NCBI GenBank assembly: GCA_019753175.1 | Contig: JAIELK010000004.1 | Span: 62,001 to 126,000, forward strand | Direction of reading: 5' to 3' | DNA from: Hyphomonadaceae bacterium | GTDB lineage: Bacteria; Pseudomonadota; Alphaproteobacteria; Caulobacterales; Aquidulcibacteraceae | Length of the DNA: 64,000 nucleotides | Part shown: piece after piece, positions 19,774-28,579 of the stretch | Layout of the letters: each line of letters begins with the position of its first letter | How positions within the stretch are numbered: the stretch's first letter is position 1 | The notes under the pieces: generated by a model | The model's database searches: none | What the model saw: the letters and a program-made list of their open reading frames with translations, nothing else | Told to the model about the DNA's origin: nothing | Translations under genes and position numbers: made by a program

Positions 19774-20358
19774 CTAATCCCCGCTGCGCCGTATCGCCCA
19801 CAGGCGATAGCCAATAAGCACCGCGCAGAGCCCACAAACGCCGATGACGCCGCTAAGCGCGATCTGCAATTGGCTGGTCGCGATGGCGCTACTCTGAACC
19901 GCTGTCAGCGCGCTAGCGAATGCGGCCAGCGCGGCGCCCGTTGCAATCAACACCAGCTTCGGCGCGCCCAGTACGGCGGGCGTCGACAGTACGCCAAAGC
20001 GGACTTCTCGCAGCGGCGCCGGCGGCGTCCGTTCGTTGACGATCCGCGCGATGGCGTCTTCCAGGGCGCCGTAGGCGGCTCGTTCACCTCCGAGGTTGGC
20101 GCACGGCAGCGCCTCGAACGGGCGTGGCGGAGCGTCGCCGTCGAGAGTGGCCTGAACGTAGATCTGCCGATCGAACGCGCGGGCGCTCTCCTCGTGCACT
20201 TTGGGCGATTGACGCGCCCGTTCGGTCCACAGCGTCAGAACCGCGTCGGCGCCGTACCCGGTTGTCGACACAGCATAGCCGAGCGACTGAAGCCGGTCGA
20301 TTACCGGCTTCGTGAGGTTATGGTCCAGCCCAGAAGAGAGTACGTACACCGCAGGCAT
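19774..20358 (-). CDS. TIR-like domain with two membrane helices
   Basis: A 194-residue protein from ATG 20358, chosen for GAGGGG upstream. Residues 1-115 look like a TIR-type flavodoxin fold: first strand AVYVLSSG, helix LTKPVIDRLQSLGYAVS, then a W-containing helix and a strand RQIYVQATLDGD followed by PRPFEALP, where TIR_2 proteins carry a similar loop. The catalytic Glu is not obvious. Two hydrophobic helices (about 130-152 and 160-185) follow. It is cotranscribed with the coiled-coil gene and lies upstream of lptC. It is divergent from the sugar dehydrogenase at 20432. Function unknown. Confidence 0.6.
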   Translation of the reverse strand: MPAVYVLSSGLDHNLTKPVIDRLQSLGYAVSTTGYGADAVLTLWTERARQSPKVHEESARAFDRQIYVQATLDGDAPPRPFEALPCANLGGERAAYGALEDAIARIVNERTPPAPLREVRFGVLSTPAVLGAPKLVLIATGAALAAFASALTAVQSSAIATSQLQIALSGVIGVCGLCAVLIGYRLWAIRRSGD

Positions 20359-20431
20359 CAATCCCCTCGCGCGCGGCGATGTTAACTCGGGGCAAGGTCT
20401 GGAAGCGAGGGAAAAGGAGGAAGTCGGGGAC

Positions 20432-21634
20432 ATGATTACACGCATAGCCGCCTTGTGTGCTTTGGTTGCCGTCGCCTGCTGTGCGCAGCCCGCCGGTGCC
20501 GACGGCGACTTCAATTACGCGCCGCCGAACGCTGACTTTTCGCCCGCCTTTCCGGAGCAAACGCGTGCGCCGCATACGCTGTCTGGGGTAACGCTTGAGG
20601 TCACAGAGATCGCGTCAGGCTTAGTGGAGCCTTGGGCTCTTGAGTTTCTGCCAGACGGCTCTGTGCTTGTAACGGAGCGACCCGGCCGGTTGCGTGTGAT
20701 CACACGAGACGGCGTGATTTCGCCGCCGGTCGCTGGTTTGCCTGACGTGGATGCGCGCAATCAGGGCGGTTTGCTCGATGTCGTCCTCAGCCCGACCTTT
20801 GCCAGCGATCGTTTGATCTATTGGAGCTATGCCGAGCCGCGCGGCGACGACACCAATGGCACAAGCGTCGCGCGCGGGAGGCTGTCCGAAGACGCATCGC
20901 GTGTCGAGAACGCACAGGTGATCTTCCGTCAAACCCCAGCGTGGAGGTCGACGGGGCATTACGGGTCGGTGCTTGTGTTCGATCGCGCCGGACGGTTGTT
21001 CGTCACGCTCGGTGAGCGCATGGGCGCAGAGCCGCGGCAGCTGGCGCAAGATCTCTCGACGCATCTCGGGAAGGTCGTGCGCATCAATCCCGACGGCTCT
21101 GTTCCCAGCGACAATCCGTTTGCCGGCCGCACCGAGGCGCGCGCGGAGCTATGGTCCTACGGACATCGAAACCCGCAAGGCGCCGATCTCCATCCGGAAA
21201 CCGGTGCGCTGTGGACGATCGAACACGGCGCCAAAGGCGGTGACGAACTCAATCGTCCGCTGCCGGGCCGGAATTATGGTTGGCCAGTCATCTCCTATGG
21301 CGAGGAGTACAGCGGCGCTCCGATTGGCGAGGGCGTCGCCGCGCGTCAGGGCATGGAGCAGCCGATCTATTATTGGGATCCCTCGTTTGCGCCGGGCGAC
21401 ATGGACTTCTACCGCGGCGATCTGTTTCCGTGGCGCGGCGACATCTTGGTGGCGGCGTTGCGTAGCCGCGAACTGATCCGTTTGGAACTTGACGGCGATC
21501 GCGTCGTTGGCGAAGAGCGCTTCGCTATCGCCGACGGACGCGTGCGCGACATTGAGGAAGCGGCCGATGGTTCGCTTTGGCTCATCACCGACGAGGAGAA
21601 CGGTCGGGTGCTGCGCGTAACGCCGCAGCGCTAG
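20432..21634 (+). CDS. PQQ-dependent sugar dehydrogenase family protein (YliI/Asd-like)
   Basis: A 400-residue exported protein with signal peptide (about 1-23, cleavage in PAGADGD) and a GSDH six-bladed propeller: WALEFLPDGSVLVTERPGRL, NQGGLLDVVLSP, GHRNPQGADLHPETG and a final GSLWLITDEENGRVLR. Relatives oxidise aldose sugars in the periplasm using PQQ. ATG 20432 is preceded by an excellent AAAGGAGGAA. Its stop overlaps the stop of the convergent GT87 gene by four bases. PQQ biosynthesis genes are not in the window. Confidence 0.9.
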   Translation: MITRIAALCALVAVACCAQPAGADGDFNYAPPNADFSPAFPEQTRAPHTLSGVTLEVTEIASGLVEPWALEFLPDGSVLVTERPGRLRVITRDGVISPPVAGLPDVDARNQGGLLDVVLSPTFASDRLIYWSYAEPRGDDTNGTSVARGRLSEDASRVENAQVIFRQTPAWRSTGHYGSVLVFDRAGRLFVTLGERMGAEPRQLAQDLSTHLGKVVRINPDGSVPSDNPFAGRTEARAELWSYGHRNPQGADLHPETGALWTIEHGAKGGDELNRPLPGRNYGWPVISYGEEYSGAPIGEGVAARQGMEQPIYYWDPSFAPGDMDFYRGDLFPWRGDILVAALRSRELIRLELDGDRVVGEERFAIADGRVRDIEEAADGSLWLITDEENGRVLRVTPQR

Positions 21635-22815
21635 GCGGCTGCGGCGTCCGGCCGGGGTACGCGGTTTCCCGCGCGCAGCCATGCGGCGATGAGCAATAGC
21701 CATGACGCGAGCGGACAGAGCGGAACCGGCATGATGAAATAGCCGATGGTGAGAGTCAGCCCCGCGCTCCAGGCGAACACCATGGCGACAAGCTCGTAGC
21801 GTGTGCGCGGCGCGCCCATGAGTGCTGCGCCGACGCCGAGCAGAATGCCGTCATAGAAAAAAAGGTACGGCGAGAGCAGAAGCGTCGCGGCGCAGAGCGC
21901 CGCCGCGTGCGCGCCGATTTCATGGCTCGCGCGTGCACGCCAGAACGTCCAAGCGGCGACGGCGAGAGCCAGCGCTGCGCTGAGTGCATGCGCGCCGATC
22001 GCAATCGGCTGTGGCGTGCGCCATTGCAGCAGGTTGCCGTAGAGGCTGGCGTAGGCGGGCGTCGTGATGCGCTGTGCGCTGATCAGTTGCGCCGAGCGTT
22101 CAAGGCTTTCGAAAAACCGTTGATACGAGTCGAAGCCGAACACCAACCCGGCCAGCAGCACGAAGGCGATCGCCGACGCGGCGGCGGCGAAGAATGCGCG
22201 CCAGCGGCCCGTCAGCGCCAGCAGCAACGGCCACAGCACGGCGAGGTGCGGTTTGATCGCGAGCAATCCAACCAGCGCGCCCGCTGCGCGCGGCCGCTTG
22301 TCGAGCCAATAGAGCGCCAGCCCGGTAATCGCCGCGATCAGCAGACCGATCTGCACGGTGGCGAGGTGGTAGAACGCCGCTGGCATGGTCGCCGCCAGCA
22401 ACAGCGCACGGGCGTCGGGCAGGATCTTTCGTGCGACGGCAAAGTAAAAACCAGCGGTGAGAACAAGAAACAGCACCGCCGACACCGGGAACGGCAGCAG
22501 CGCAAACGGCGTGACGATCAACAAGAAGGTCGGCGGCGAATTCCACGGCGCGTGAAAGCGAACGTCAGGAATGGCTTCTTTGTGATACGCGAAGGTGACG
22601 GCGCGGTCGTGCACGCCTGCGACATTGCCGTCGAGCGCAGCGCTGCCTGCGCTCCAGAACGCGATGTAATCGCCGAAAATCGGCTGTCCGCTTTGCAGCG
22701 CCCAATCGTGCGCGCCGCGCAGCACCCAGATGAACACGCCCGTGAGCGCCAGCGCCACGATCACGGCGCCGACTTCGAACGTCAGCCGCACCCAAGGGCG
22801 AAGGATCAAAGGCAT
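21631..22815 (-). CDS. GT87 (DUF2029) family membrane glycosyltransferase
   Basis: A 394-residue integral membrane protein with about ten hydrophobic segments. GDYIAFWSAGSAALDG and FHAPWNSPPTFLL in the first periplasmic loop fit the GT87/DUF2029 family, which uses polyprenyl-phosphate sugars to add mannose-like residues to envelope glycolipids. The start is taken as ATG 22815, giving a normal first helix; the open frame continues to 23229 but only as antisense text of the serine hydrolase. It overlaps that gene's stop by 10 bases and is probably cotranscribed with it. Confidence 0.85.
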   Translation of the reverse strand: MPLILRPWVRLTFEVGAVIVALALTGVFIWVLRGAHDWALQSGQPIFGDYIAFWSAGSAALDGNVAGVHDRAVTFAYHKEAIPDVRFHAPWNSPPTFLLIVTPFALLPFPVSAVLFLVLTAGFYFAVARKILPDARALLLAATMPAAFYHLATVQIGLLIAAITGLALYWLDKRPRAAGALVGLLAIKPHLAVLWPLLLALTGRWRAFFAAAASAIAFVLLAGLVFGFDSYQRFFESLERSAQLISAQRITTPAYASLYGNLLQWRTPQPIAIGAHALSAALALAVAAWTFWRARASHEIGAHAAALCAATLLLSPYLFFYDGILLGVGAALMGAPRTRYELVAMVFAWSAGLTLTIGYFIMPVPLCPLASWLLLIAAWLRAGNRVPRPDAAAA

Positions 22816-23915
22816 GCGTAGAGCGCTTCGATGAGTCTGAGCGAGCGCGGATCGCCGGCGATGTGATGCGACTGCTTGTTCATGACGTAGCCGACGGAAA
22901 CGCGCGCGACCGGGTCGCCGAAGCCGACCGATCCGCCCATGCCGGAATGGCCGAACGCTTCGGCGTTGGGCCCATAGAAACGGTTGGAATTGCCCATCAC
23001 GCCCGCGCGCCAATCGACGCCAAACGGAAGCACCAGATCGGCCCCCAGCCAATGCCGTTTGGTCAGCGCCTCGAAAGCGTGCGGCGACAGGATGCGGCTT
23101 GTCCCGATCATGCCTTCGCTGGCGTAGACTTCGTAGAGCTTGGCGACGCTCAGCGCATTGCCATGGCCGTTCGCGGAGGGGATCTCGATGGTGCGCCATT
23201 GCGCCGATCCGCGCACCGGCGCTGACCACTTGCTGAAGAAAGCAGCGCGGCGCGGCAAGGTGATCTCACCGAAATCGCCGCCGCGCGCCGGCTTTTTCAT
23301 CTCGCTGCAGCGATGGTGCTCATGCGCTGGCGTGCCGATCTGAAAGTCGATGCCGAGCGGGGTGCAGATATCCTCGCGCAGGATGGTTCCAAGCGAGCGG
23401 CCGCTGGCGAGCTGCGCGATCTCGCCGGCGATGTAGCCCCAGGTCAGCGGGTGATAACCGCTCGCGCTTCCCGGCGGCCACAATGGCCGAAGCGCGGCGA
23501 TCGCGTCTGCGCATGCCGGCGGATCGAGCCAGAGGTCGGGATCGATCGGATCGACAAATCCCGGCACGCCCGCTTGATGTGCAAGCGTTTGTGCAATCGT
23601 CACCTTGTCTTTGCCGTGCGCGCCGAACGCGGGCCACAACCCTGCGACAGGCGCGTCGTAGTCCAAGCGGCCTTCATCGTAGAGCTTGGCGATGACGATC
23701 GCCGCGATGGCTTTGGTTGTGGAATAGACCGGCGCAATGGTGTCGCGCGTCCAGGGCCGCGTCTGCTCGCGGGTGGCCCATCCGCCCCAGAGATCGACCA
23801 CGACCTCGCCGTCGCGCACGGCGGCGAAGCTTGCGCCGAGCTCTTCGCTTAAGCCGGCCTCAAACGCTTCACGCACGCGCTCGAAACCCGGCGCGACATG
23901 TCCTTCAACGCTCAT
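22806..23915 (-). CDS. Serine hydrolase of the class C beta-lactamase / EstB family
   Basis: A 369-residue protein with the catalytic S-x-x-K motif (STTK, near residue 76) and a Tyr-containing motif (GYHPLTWGYIAGEI), plus a late HSGMGGSVGF-type loop. Such proteins act as esterases or peptidases rather than resistance enzymes; there is no signal peptide, arguing for a cytosolic esterase. Start 23915 is set by the ATGA overlap with the pdxY stop. Confidence 0.88.
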   Translation of the reverse strand: MSVEGHVAPGFERVREAFEAGLSEELGASFAAVRDGEVVVDLWGGWATREQTRPWTRDTIAPVYSTTKAIAAIVIAKLYDEGRLDYDAPVAGLWPAFGAHGKDKVTIAQTLAHQAGVPGFVDPIDPDLWLDPPACADAIAALRPLWPPGSASGYHPLTWGYIAGEIAQLASGRSLGTILREDICTPLGIDFQIGTPAHEHHRCSEMKKPARGGDFGEITLPRRAAFFSKWSAPVRGSAQWRTIEIPSANGHGNALSVAKLYEVYASEGMIGTSRILSPHAFEALTKRHWLGADLVLPFGVDWRAGVMGNSNRFYGPNAEAFGHSGMGGSVGFGDPVARVSVGYVMNKQSHHIAGDPRSLRLIEALYACL

Positions 23916-24766
23916 GGCGGCGCTATAGACCGCGCGCGCGGCCACGTCACCGGATCGGCCAGCACCTCCTGCGCCTGGGGCAGCAGCAAATCGTCGCTGT
24001 CGGCGGCGATTGAGCGCACGATCACGTCATAGACGCCGCCGGTCGCGCCTTCGAGCGCGATCGCGGGTGCGTCGCCGCGCACCCGGCGCGCGACGAAAAG
24101 GGCGGAGAACAGGTCGCCCGCGCCCTTGGGCGCGCGTGGCAGGCGCGGGGTTTCGCAGAACCAATCGCCGGTCGGCGCAACGTATAGGTTGCCGAGGCCG
24201 ATGGCGGTGCGAACCGAGGTGACGAGCACGATCTTGTTGAAGCTCTTCGCCGCCGCCTGCGCGTCCTCCAGGCTGTCGAGCGCGCGCCCCGTGATGGCGC
24301 CAAGCTCGAACCAGTTCGGGATCAGCCAATCGGCGCGCGGGATGAGCTGGGTCTTGATCGCTTCAACAGCGCTCTCGCTCACATAGAACGCGCCTTCGTC
24401 GCCCATCACCGGGTCGCAGACGAAGATCGCCTTCGGGTTCTCCGCTTTGATTTGCTCCACGGCGGCGACGATCAGCTGCGCCTGCTCGGCCGCGCCGAGA
24501 TAACCGGAGAGCACGGCGTCGATCTCGCCAAGCACGCCATCGGCGGCCAGCGCTTCGATCAGAGCTTCGAACTGCGCCGTTGGGATCGGTCCGCCGCCTG
24601 GCGGCCCGCGATCGGGGCGGCGGCCGAGCAGCGTCGTCGGCAGCTGCAGCACGCGCACACCGAGCCGTTCCATCGCAAACGCGGCGACGGAATTGCCGAC
24701 GCGCGCGCCGACGACCTGGCTCTGGATCGACAGAACCGTTCGCGGGCGGCTAAGGATTTCGCTCAT
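23912..24766 (-). CDS. pdxY: Pyridoxal kinase
   Basis: A 284-residue ribokinase-superfamily enzyme phosphorylating pyridoxal in B6 salvage. Family signs: the N-terminal SIQSQVVGARVGNSVAAF that binds pyridoxal, CDPVMGDEGAFYV, PNWFELGAITGR, and the catalytic GAGD in PKGAGDLFSALF. It couples into the serine hydrolase by an ATGA overlap. It is divergent from the CitE-type lyase with only 40 bases between starts, so the promoters must overlap. Confidence 0.93.
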   Translation of the reverse strand: MSEILSRPRTVLSIQSQVVGARVGNSVAAFAMERLGVRVLQLPTTLLGRRPDRGPPGGGPIPTAQFEALIEALAADGVLGEIDAVLSGYLGAAEQAQLIVAAVEQIKAENPKAIFVCDPVMGDEGAFYVSESAVEAIKTQLIPRADWLIPNWFELGAITGRALDSLEDAQAAAKSFNKIVLVTSVRTAIGLGNLYVAPTGDWFCETPRLPRAPKGAGDLFSALFVARRVRGDAPAIALEGATGGVYDVIVRSIAADSDDLLLPQAQEVLADPVTWPRARSIAPP

Positions 24767-24806
24767 CGCCGGCGATGGTCGCCTGCGTCGCAGCTTCGAG
24801 CAAGAG

Positions 24807-25679
24807 ATGACCCACCGTCCGCGCCGCTCCTGTCTCTATATGCCCGGCGCCAACGCCAAAGCGCTGGAGAAAGCCAAGACGCTGGCCGCCGACGTGCTGC
24901 TGCTCGATCTGGAGGATTCGGTCGCGCCCGAAGCCAAGGGCGACGCACGCGCGGCGGTCGCGGCGGCGGTGAAAGTGGGGGGCTACGGCAAACGCGAGGT
25001 GATTGTGCGCATCAATGCGCTGGCGACGCCCTGGGGGCGGGAGGACATCGCCGCCGCCGGCGCGGTCAGGCCCGACGGTCTGCTTGCGCCCAAAGTCGAG
25101 ACCGGCGACGAGGTGATCGCGCTCGACGACGCGATGACCGAGGCGGGCTTTGCCGACGAGGCGACGCTCTGGGTGATGATCGAAACCCCGCGGGCGATCC
25201 TCAATCTGGCGCCGATCGCGGCCGCGGCGCGCGGCACGCGGCTCTCGGCGTTCGTGATGGGCACGAACGATCTGGCGAAAGAGATGCGCGCCAAACCCGG
25301 CGCGGCGCGCGCGCCGTTCTGGTCGGCGCTGTCGCTGGCGGTGCTGGCGGCGCGCGCCGAGGGCTTGAGCGCGATCGATGGCGTTTACAACGACATCGCC
25401 AACGCCGAGGGCTTCGAGGCCGAGTGCCGGCAAGGCTTGGAGTTCGGTTTCGACGGCAAGACGCTCATCCATCCTTCGCAGATCGATGTCTGCAATCGCG
25501 TGTTTGCGCCGTCGGACGACGAGATCGCCCGCGCACGCGCGGTGATCGCCGCCTTCGCCGCGCCCGAGAACGCCGGCAAGGGCGTGATCAAGGTCGACGG
25601 CAAAATGACCGAGCTGCTGCACCTGGAAGAAGCCAAGCGCGTGGTGGCGGTGGCGGAGGCGATTGGGCCAGTCTCGTAG
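24807..25679 (+). CDS. CitE/HpcH-type CoA ester lyase or malyl-CoA thioesterase
   Basis: A 290-residue HpcH/HpaI aldolase-superfamily protein: SCLYMPGANAKALEKA at the start, LLDLEDSVAP, the metal-binding Glu in MIETPRAILNL, and FDGKTLIHPSQID. Close relatives are malyl-CoA/beta-methylmalyl-CoA lyase and the (3S)-malyl-CoA thioesterase. The 290-residue length is nearer to the thioesterase than to the about 318-residue lyase. A mesaconyl-CoA hydratase gene lies 2.9 kb downstream, supporting a place in the ethylmalonyl-CoA pathway. Start ATG 24807 follows GAGCAAGAG; upstream frame is antisense to pdxY. Confidence 0.85.
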   Translation: MTHRPRRSCLYMPGANAKALEKAKTLAADVLLLDLEDSVAPEAKGDARAAVAAAVKVGGYGKREVIVRINALATPWGREDIAAAGAVRPDGLLAPKVETGDEVIALDDAMTEAGFADEATLWVMIETPRAILNLAPIAAAARGTRLSAFVMGTNDLAKEMRAKPGAARAPFWSALSLAVLAARAEGLSAIDGVYNDIANAEGFEAECRQGLEFGFDGKTLIHPSQIDVCNRVFAPSDDEIARARAVIAAFAAPENAGKGVIKVDGKMTELLHLEEAKRVVAVAEAIGPVS

Positions 25680-25693
25680 GGACGCTTTGCCTC

Positions 25694-26770
25694 ATGCATC
25701 TCCGCGGCGGACGGCGATACGGTATTGCTGTGTCATGGCGCGAAATCCAAACGCCGGAAGTCGAGCAGGATCTGATTCTGTTCGACGGCGATTGCGTGCT
25801 GTGTTCGCATTGGGCGCGATTTGTGCATCGCCGCGACAAGGCGATGCGCTTCAAGTTTGTGGCCATTCAATCCGAGTATGGGCGCTCGCTTGCCGCGCGT
25901 TTTGGCATAGACGCTGCCTTGCCGCAGACCAATGTCGTCGTGGTGGGTGGTCGGGCGCACTTCAAGTCAGACGCGGCGCTAGCCATTCTGCAAGCATTGC
26001 CCGGTTGGAGTTGGACATCGCTCGCGCGCTTGGCGCCGCGTACGTTACGCAACGCGCTCTACGATCTCATCGCGCGCAATCGCTACGTTTGGTTTGGGCG
26101 CAAAGAGCAATGCTGGGCGACCGATGCTGCATTCAAAGCGCGGATTGTCGATCGCGGCGAAGTCCCGCCGCCACGTACGCCCTTCGAACAGGCGCTTGGC
26201 CCAGCGTTTGGAGGTCTCGCGCCTGCAGTTCAGGCTGCGCACCAAGGAGGCGCGCTCGTGCAGCTGCGGGGCGAGGCGCATGTGGCTGGTGCTGCTTCAC
26301 CAGTCGCGGCTTGGTTGTGCTCCTGGTTCGGTTTGCCTCGCGATAACGCAGTTGCCGCCGTACGCGTCATCATGGATCGGCGAGGCGCCGAGGAAGTTTG
26401 GACGCGCTGGTTTGACGACGTGCGCATGACGAGCAGGGTGCGCACCTTGCGACCAGGCTTTGTCACCGAAAGCCTTGGCGTGTTGATCTTCGAGGCGAAG
26501 TTGGCGGTGGAGCAAGGCGCTTTGGTCATGACCGTTGTCGGCTTGCGAATCGGACCCTTGCGCTTGCCATCATTCCTGGCGCCGCATGCGACCGCCATTG
26601 AAAGCGCCGACTCGGACGGTCGATTCCGGTTCGATGTGGACATTGTCGCGCCATTGCTCGGGCGCCTCACTCACTATCGAGGCTGGCTTGAGTTAGAAGA
26701 GGCGGAGCACAGCGCGCTGCGACCTATCCAAATAGACCAAAGCTCGGCTGCGCCCGCATCAGCCAGATAA
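25694..26770 (+). CDS. DCC1-like thiol-disulfide oxidoreductase domain fused to DUF4166
   Basis: About 358 residues. The N-terminal part (about 20-140) is a DUF393/DCC domain with DGDCVLCSHWARFVHRRD carrying the namesake D-x-x-C-x-x-C, and GWSWTSLARLAP followed by a YDLIARNRY segment. The C-terminal part (about 170-350) resembles DUF4166 (WTRWFDDVRMTSR, VTESLGVLIFEAKL). Start ATG 25694 is adopted; GTG 25730 is an alternative. It ends 47 bases inside the convergent DUF2269 gene. The redox partner is unknown. Confidence 0.8.
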   Translation: MHLRGGRRYGIAVSWREIQTPEVEQDLILFDGDCVLCSHWARFVHRRDKAMRFKFVAIQSEYGRSLAARFGIDAALPQTNVVVVGGRAHFKSDAALAILQALPGWSWTSLARLAPRTLRNALYDLIARNRYVWFGRKEQCWATDAAFKARIVDRGEVPPPRTPFEQALGPAFGGLAPAVQAAHQGGALVQLRGEAHVAGAASPVAAWLCSWFGLPRDNAVAAVRVIMDRRGAEEVWTRWFDDVRMTSRVRTLRPGFVTESLGVLIFEAKLAVEQGALVMTVVGLRIGPLRLPSFLAPHATAIESADSDGRFRFDVDIVAPLLGRLTHYRGWLELEEAEHSALRPIQIDQSSAAPASAR

Positions 26771-27206
26771 TCGCCAGCACCGCGAAGAACGCGGGAAAGC
26801 CGCACAGAAGCCAGGCGCGATAGAGCCGGTGGTAGCGCTCGGGCAGCGGTGCGCCGGTGCGTGCGGCGTCGGCGGCGAGGTCGCGCATTTGCGTCTGCAT
26901 CCACACCACCGGCAACCAGAACGCGCCGGTGACGACATAGAGAAGCAGCGAAAGCTGGATCCAGCCTTCACCCCAGCTCCAGCCGGCGGCATGCACCAGC
27001 AGCGCGCCAGTGATCGGCTGAGCGATGACCGCCGACGCGGTGAACACGTAGTCCGCGATCACGACGATGCGCGCGGTGTGCGCGATGAAAGCCGCGTTCT
27101 TCGTGCGGTGCGCCATCAGCATGAAGAAGGCGATGCCCGCGCCCGTGCCGAGCAGCACGCAGGCGCCGATCACGTGCAGCCAGCGCAGCAGGGTGAGCCA
27201 ATCCAT
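26724..27206 (-). CDS. DUF2269 family membrane protein
   Basis: A 160-residue protein with four hydrophobic helices and the family's N-terminal LRWLHVIGACVLLGTGAGIA. ATG 27206 overlaps the TGA stop of the SDR-DoxX gene in TGATG, so both are translated together. Such pairs are common in alphaproteobacteria; the biochemical role is unproven. The 3' 47 bases overlap the end of the DCC-DUF4166 gene on the other strand. Confidence 0.82.
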   Translation of the reverse strand: MDWLTLLRWLHVIGACVLLGTGAGIAFFMLMAHRTKNAAFIAHTARIVVIADYVFTASAVIAQPITGALLVHAAGWSWGEGWIQLSLLLYVVTGAFWLPVVWMQTQMRDLAADAARTGAPLPERYHRLYRAWLLCGFPAFFAVLAIIWLMRAQPSFGLFG

Positions 27207-28495
27207 CAGCGCTCCTCCAGCATCGCTGCGCACGCCAGCGCCAGCAAAGCGGCAGGCAGCGTTTTGACAAACGCGCCAAGCGGATCGAGCCACAGCGCGG
27301 GCGTGATCAACGTTCCCGCGATGAGATAGATCGCTGTCAACGCGATCATGCCAAAGCAGGCAAGCCGCGCCCACGGCCGCCACAAGAGCGCCAGGCCGAT
27401 GGCGATGTCGGCGAGCGATCCGGCGATCACGAAAGCCACCGGATTGTCGAGCCGACCGCTCAGCACCGCCGCCGCCGCGTCACGCTGCGCGATCCCGATG
27501 AGGCCCGAGGCGATCCAGAACCCTGACAAGGTGATGATCATCAGCGGCAGCAGCAATTGAAGGCGCGCAAACAAGCGATCCTGCTTGGTGACCGGCCTGC
27601 GCGCGAGCGCTTCGGCAAAACGCGCCACATGAGCGCCGTTGAGCAAGCGCCACGGCGCGGGATCGCCGATCACGCCGCGTTCGAGCGCTCGCAGCGACGT
27701 CGTGCGCAGCGGCGTGCGCCACCCCAGCCAGCCCGCTGCGTCGCCCAGGCGAGCGGCCAACGCGCCGAGCACGCGCGGTGCGTGCAGCGTCGTTCGCGGC
27801 GGCGGAAAGCCATGCCAAGCGCGCACCTGTGCGACGATGTCGCCCAGCGTCAGCGGCGCGGCCTCCACCAGGTCGATATCGGTCCCGCCCGGCAGCTTGC
27901 CTTCGACGGCGGCGACGATGGCGGCGCATACATCGTCGATGTCGACGGTTTGCACGCGCGCGTCTGCGAGCATGAGCGGCTGGAAAACAGGAAACGCAGC
28001 AAGCATGCGCACCAGCGCGGTTCCGCCAGTGGCGGTTCGGCCCCAGACGAGACCGGGCCTCAAGATCACCCAATCGAGCGTGCTGGCCGCGAGCGCCGCA
28101 TCGCCAGCCGCCTTGCTGCGCAGGAACCCGGTGGTTGCGTCCGCGCTGACGCCAGGCGCGCTGACCTGCACAAAGCGCTTCACGCCGGCGGTTTCGCAGG
28201 CGGCGACGAGCGCGCGGATGGCGGTGTCCTGCACGGCGGTGACGTTGTCGCGCAGTCCGTCCTGCAGCGCGCCCGATGCGTTGACGACCCCGTCAATGCC
28301 GTCAAGCAGCGGCGTCCACGATTCGGGCGTGGCGCGTTGCGCGATGTCTGCGGCAAGCCATTGCGCGTTTGGCAATACGCGGCGGCCGTGCGCGATGTCG
28401 CGGCCTACAGCTGTGACGGCGTGGCCGCGCGCGATCAGTGCGCGGGCCGCCTCCAGGCCGATGAAGCCGTAGCCGCCGAGGAGCAATAGTCTCAT
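27206..28495 (-). CDS. NAD(P)-binding SDR-type oxidoreductase with C-terminal DoxX-like membrane domain
   Basis: A 429-residue two-part protein. Residues 1-290 form an atypical/extended SDR Rossmann domain (LLLGGYGFIGLEAARALIAR, VNASGALQDG, a YxxxK-like site replaced by LRSKAAGD). Residues about 300-425 contain four membrane helices like DoxX (FWIASGLIGIAQRDAAA, FVIAGSLADIAIGLALL). It likely anchors a redox enzyme at the inner membrane, perhaps with DUF2269 downstream. Short distance to mch (plus) indicates a divergent promoter region at 28496-28579. Confidence 0.85.
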   Translation of the reverse strand: MRLLLLGGYGFIGLEAARALIARGHAVTAVGRDIAHGRRVLPNAQWLAADIAQRATPESWTPLLDGIDGVVNASGALQDGLRDNVTAVQDTAIRALVAACETAGVKRFVQVSAPGVSADATTGFLRSKAAGDAALAASTLDWVILRPGLVWGRTATGGTALVRMLAAFPVFQPLMLADARVQTVDIDDVCAAIVAAVEGKLPGGTDIDLVEAAPLTLGDIVAQVRAWHGFPPPRTTLHAPRVLGALAARLGDAAGWLGWRTPLRTTSLRALERGVIGDPAPWRLLNGAHVARFAEALARRPVTKQDRLFARLQLLLPLMIITLSGFWIASGLIGIAQRDAAAAVLSGRLDNPVAFVIAGSLADIAIGLALLWRPWARLACFGMIALTAIYLIAGTLITPALWLDPLGAFVKTLPAALLALACAAMLEER

Positions 28496-28579
28496 CGCGG
28501 CGAGCGCTGGGCGGTCGCGCGGACAAAGTCAATGCGTCCGGCTTGACCGCTCGACTAGTCGCCCCCAAGAGGGCGCGTC

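Noticed and set aside
24452-25693. Upstream extension of the DCC-DUF4166 frame across pdxY and the CitE-type gene
   Set aside because: This part is an out-of-frame shadow of two good genes; the DCC domain starts only after 25694.
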